A stretch of DNA of 64,000 bases from Coffea arabica (lineage: Eukaryota > Streptophyta > Magnoliopsida > Gentianales > Rubiaceae), in NCBI RefSeq assembly GCF_036785885.1, contig NC_092329.1:7750001-7814000 (forward strand), read 5' to 3'. Shown one piece after another: positions 61,266 to 64,000 of the stretch (its first letter is position 1; every line of letters starts with the position of its first letter). A program made the translations under genes and the position numbers. Below the pieces are notes generated by a model that was not told the DNA's origin, did not search any database, and saw only the letters and a program-made list of their open reading frames with translations.

Positions 61266-62070
61266 TTTTGTAAACTATACGAAGGCGATGCCGATGTGGG
61301 TAGTGACTGCAGCGACTGAACATGGCACTTTGACATGTCGAGTTGCTGAATTTGTGTTGAATTCTGGGCAACTAATGGGACAACGGAACACTAGATGGCT
61401 AGTGATTTACCAACACAACTGCAAACATTGCATTACTCCTTTCTATTGTCGCGTATATTTTCCAAGACAAATAACAAGGTTCATTGCATCGCTGGTTCTT
61501 AAAATGTAAGGGTTCATTTGCTCGCAGCTATCAACTCTTACCGACATAAGAATCTGGAACCTTCTATCGAAACACAAACAAAAACTCCTATGCAATAAAG
61601 AAAAAAATCCCAACAAAATCACCAAGAAAAAAATTAAGTAAACGATCACAGAACCAACAACTCTGTTTTCATTTTCATGGTGGCTTCATCAGCATAAATG
61701 CAGTCACTATAATATAATCCCAAACTGGAAGGAACGAGAATGCAAAAGCTCGGCCAGCCAGAAACAGAAAACATACACAGAGGGTCACCTGAAATTCCTC
61801 AAACATCAAATTTATGTTATGGCCTTTTCTCAAGTTTGGAAGCCATTGAAAGAGGTAATCACAAAAAACAGCATAATGGTTAATCTGCTGCAAGAACATG
61901 GAAAGTGCATCAGATTTTCGACAGACAAACAAGCATCAAAACTCGTACAATCCCATTAACAAAAAAACTAGGATATATACAAATCACAAGGACAGTTCTA
62001 GGTCATCATTAACCATATAAAAGGCGCCTAGCTATCAAAGAGTCGGAAACAAAACACATCTCACAGACAT

Positions 62071-62190
62071 CTCTATCATACACTTCCTTAATCAAAAAGA
62101 GTTCATCTAAAGAATATAACTCACTGATATCTCTATCATACAGTTGCTTACTCAAAAGGAGTTCATTTCAAGAATATAACTCCTGCATTT
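62071..62190. repeat. 60-bp tandem duplication across the F-box stop codon
   Basis: CTCTATCATACA at 62071 recurs at 62131, followed in both by similar TTCATCT/TTCATTT and AAGAATATAACTC strings. The right unit includes the last codons and stop of the F-box gene; the left unit lies in its 3' UTR. Confidence 0.85.
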
Positions 62191-63204
62191 GAGCAACCTC
62201 TCAATAGCCTCCCCATAAACTCCATCGCCTCCGAACGCCCCCATCGCCAATCCCACATCCCCGCTCTGCTCCTCCGCCTCACTCCCTCCTCCGCGACCAC
62301 CACATCCACTAGCATTTATGGGCCTCACAACCACCAACGTCGCCCCTTCCAATTTCACCCCATTTGATAGCTCCATCCGTGCCTCGTGCCTCATCCTCAT
62401 CCTAACTGCAGGCACAGTTGTCCGATTACTTTTCCACCAAACCCCTGCCCTCCGATTGTTGTTACTGTTGTTGTTGTTATTGTTCATCTCTTCTTCCTCT
62501 CCTCCCCGCTCTCTGCACTCTTTCAATCCGCCCTTATCCATAACAACCATTCCTTCGTTGTCCTTATCTTTGACAACCAAATTAGACAAATCCGTCTGCT
62601 CTCTAATCACATCGAGCATCATATAATGCCTGGCCGAGGCTGCGATTAACGCACTGATCGTCCAAACCACCCGCATTTTCAACCCACCGCCGCTAAAATC
62701 TGCCTCAGATCCGCCGCGAAACCCCAGAATCACGCAGCTCTTCAGGGTCTTCCCGAAATGCGCTTTCCATTTAATCGTGGTGCCTTTTTCCAACCTCAGG
62801 TCGCCGGAGGGGAGCTCGATTTGGAGACTCCGGATGTTCTCGAACCCGCGGAGGATCTGGGTGGGAGAGTTCTGAGTCCTGGTCGGGCTGCCAAAATGGG
62901 TATGCTTGTTTGGGGAAATGAAATTATGGAGGGATTTAACGATGGATCGTAGGAAGGCGAGGAAGAAGGAGTCGCCATCGTCGTCGTCGGAATCGGTCGT
63001 AGAGATGACTCGGTCAACTCGGAGGAGGAGCGAGTCGGCTTGAGGAACCAGCGAATTGAACCTTTTGGAAACGGAGCGGCAACGGATTAGGGTTTTGATG
63101 TCGGAGATTTTGCTGAAGATGTGGAGGACAATCGGGTCGGGTATGGAGTCGAACCCGTCGGACTGATCGAATCCATAAGCCGGATGCTTCACATTAATCT
63201 CCAT
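62152..63204 (-). CDS. AUF1: F-box protein, AUF1 type
   Basis: An intronless frame of 350 residues with ATG at 63204. The F-box lies at about residues 15-60: FDSIPDPIVLHIFSKISDIK, then LIRCRSVSKRFNSLVPQADS. Downstream parts (ENIRSLQIELPSGDLRLEKG, KAHFGKTLKSCVILGF) match the plant family that includes AUF1/AUF2 and At1g30200. There are no LRR or kelch repeats. A low-complexity Asn run and Gly/Glu-rich stretch sit at about 240-320. F-box proteins recruit substrates to SCF ubiquitin ligases through SKP1; AUF1 is auxin-induced and affects auxin transport in roots. The symbol is inferred from sequence and from gene order matching At1g78100. The end of the coding region lies in a 60-bp tandem repeat. 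A TATATAAA-like motif is near 63304-63311. Confidence 0.9.
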   Translation of the reverse strand: MEINVKHPAYGFDQSDGFDSIPDPIVLHIFSKISDIKTLIRCRSVSKRFNSLVPQADSLLLRVDRVISTTDSDDDDGDSFFLAFLRSIVKSLHNFISPNKHTHFGSPTRTQNSPTQILRGFENIRSLQIELPSGDLRLEKGTTIKWKAHFGKTLKSCVILGFRGGSEADFSGGGLKMRVVWTISALIAASARHYMMLDVIREQTDLSNLVVKDKDNEGMVVMDKGGLKECRERGGEEEEMNNNNNNSNNNRRAGVWWKSNRTTVPAVRMRMRHEARMELSNGVKLEGATLVVVRPINASGCGGRGGGSEAEEQSGDVGLAMGAFGGDGVYGEAIERLLKCRSYILEMNSF

Positions 63205-64000
63205 TTCTGGGGAAGGGAAATTTTTGGCTGTGGTTTTCTTTTTCGAAATTTAGTTGGTTGTTTAATGGGAGAAAAGGGAGGAAAGAGGAAGGGACGATAG
63301 GGGTATATAAAGGAGAAGGAGAGAGCAGGCTCGAAGAACTCACCAAATATGGCAGAGTGCGGATTTTGCTTGGGGGGTGGTCCTAGGGGGTTGCGGATTT
63401 GACCGTTGACCCGTTAACTAGAGTGATTTTTTCATCCCAAAAAAAAAAAAGGTAATTTCTTAATAGGGTTAATCACAATTAATCCCACCCCATTTCTCAA
63501 TTATCCAATAATCCATTTTTTTGTCTCATTGTATCCTCTATGGTACATAATTATTTCTCTATTATTCTAAACTCTTTTTTTTTTCTCTCTCTCTTTTCCT
63601 TTCCCCATTTTCCCTCCTTTATTTTCTTTGTTTCTTTCTTCTTTCTTTGATTTTTCCTCTTTCTCAGAAATTTCATCTTAGTGATTGAAAGTGAAAAAGA
63701 GAAATTGGAGAGATCTATGTTCTCCTCAAATAATCACAAAACATTCAAACCACTTCCCTAAAATACCATTTTTTTAAACCTTTCAATTCTTTTGAATTTT
63801 TCTTTTTCCATTCCAGTTTTTTTTTTTTGGGTACAATAGAGGGGCCGTTACATATTAATTAGACGAGGTATTGCCATTCCGCAAACATCCTGACTGAGAA
63901 GCGCTTTTAGTTTCTTATTTTATTCTCAAGAAAATATAACAAGACGAATTTGTGACCTAATTAATAATCATTAATTGCAATTTATGACACATGGCATCAT
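63205..64000. other. 5' region of the F-box gene and flank
   Basis: It begins with the leader and promoter of the minus-strand F-box gene. Beyond about 63400 it is AT-rich with a CT-rich tract (63570-63660). No further gene is seen before the end of the window. Confidence 0.5.

Larger units (their letters stand above)
58993..62065. repeat. Tandem segmental duplication downstream of the F-box gene
   Basis: Copy A (about 58993-60308) and copy B (about 60311-62065) share in order GGAAGCACCT..GGC..GCTGC, CAAAATGTTA, a block from GGTTATGGTC to GATTTAGTTTCCGTTGCAT, GGAACATAATCAT, CACGGTTTTCTT-like sequence, AGGTGGACGTTGCTATTT, AACACTAG.TGGCTAGTGA, and near their ends AAGAACATGGAAA followed by GTACAATCCCAT. 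Copy A contains one SINE and copy B another insertion, which the other copy lacks. The right end of copy B abuts the 3' end of the F-box gene. Confidence 0.8.

Overview
This window looks like nuclear DNA of a eudicot plant. The genes carry GT-AG introns, the proteins match plant families, and the spacers are AT-rich and crowded with short DNA transposons and tRNA-derived SINEs. I lean towards an asterid, but that rests on general repeat style only. I found no LTR retrotransposon, virus-derived coding sequence, CRISPR array or bacterial-type operon.

Layout. 1-3.4 kb is a tandem segmental duplication whose second copy was hit by a 923-bp fold-back Mutator-like element; a tRNA-Lys(CUU) gene follows. 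At 5.8-9.7 kb (+) is an eight-exon plastid methyltransferase gene, facing a three-exon MFS transporter gene at 10.6-13.0 kb (-). At 13.3-16.3 kb is a candidate 3.0-kb Helitron with a hAT-like MITE nested in it and a SINE inserted at its 3' edge. At 17.7-20.6 kb (+) is an intronless EF-hand/TPR gene whose EF-hand block is present three times in tandem. 20.6-32.9 kb is a repeat-rich spacer with another Mutator-like element, MITEs, SINEs and a GC-rich block of consecutive hairpins. A VQ-motif gene lies at 32.9-34.2 kb (-), a six-exon TPR gene at 43.7-46.4 kb (+), a His-rich conserved plant protein gene at 49.3-50.4 kb (-), an mTERF gene at 56.0-57.2 kb (+) and an AUF1-type F-box gene at 62.2-63.2 kb (-). 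A tandem duplication lies just downstream of the F-box gene.

The order methyltransferase, MFS transporter, TPR protein, His-rich protein, F-box matches, from memory, Arabidopsis At1g78140-At1g78130(UNE2)-At1g78120(TPR12)-At1g78110-At1g78100(AUF1). The window would then be a conserved block with three further genes (EF-hand/TPR, VQ, mTERF) interspersed. These genes are separate transcription units and not an operon. Their likely roles are plastid metabolism, membrane transport, calcium-linked scaffolding, WRKY-partner signalling, organelle gene expression and ubiquitin-dependent signalling.

The most notable observation is the triplicated 110-residue EF-hand unit. Next come the Helitron/MITE/SINE nest, the fold-back element with an internal empty-site control, and the unexplained hairpin-rich block near 23.0 kb.
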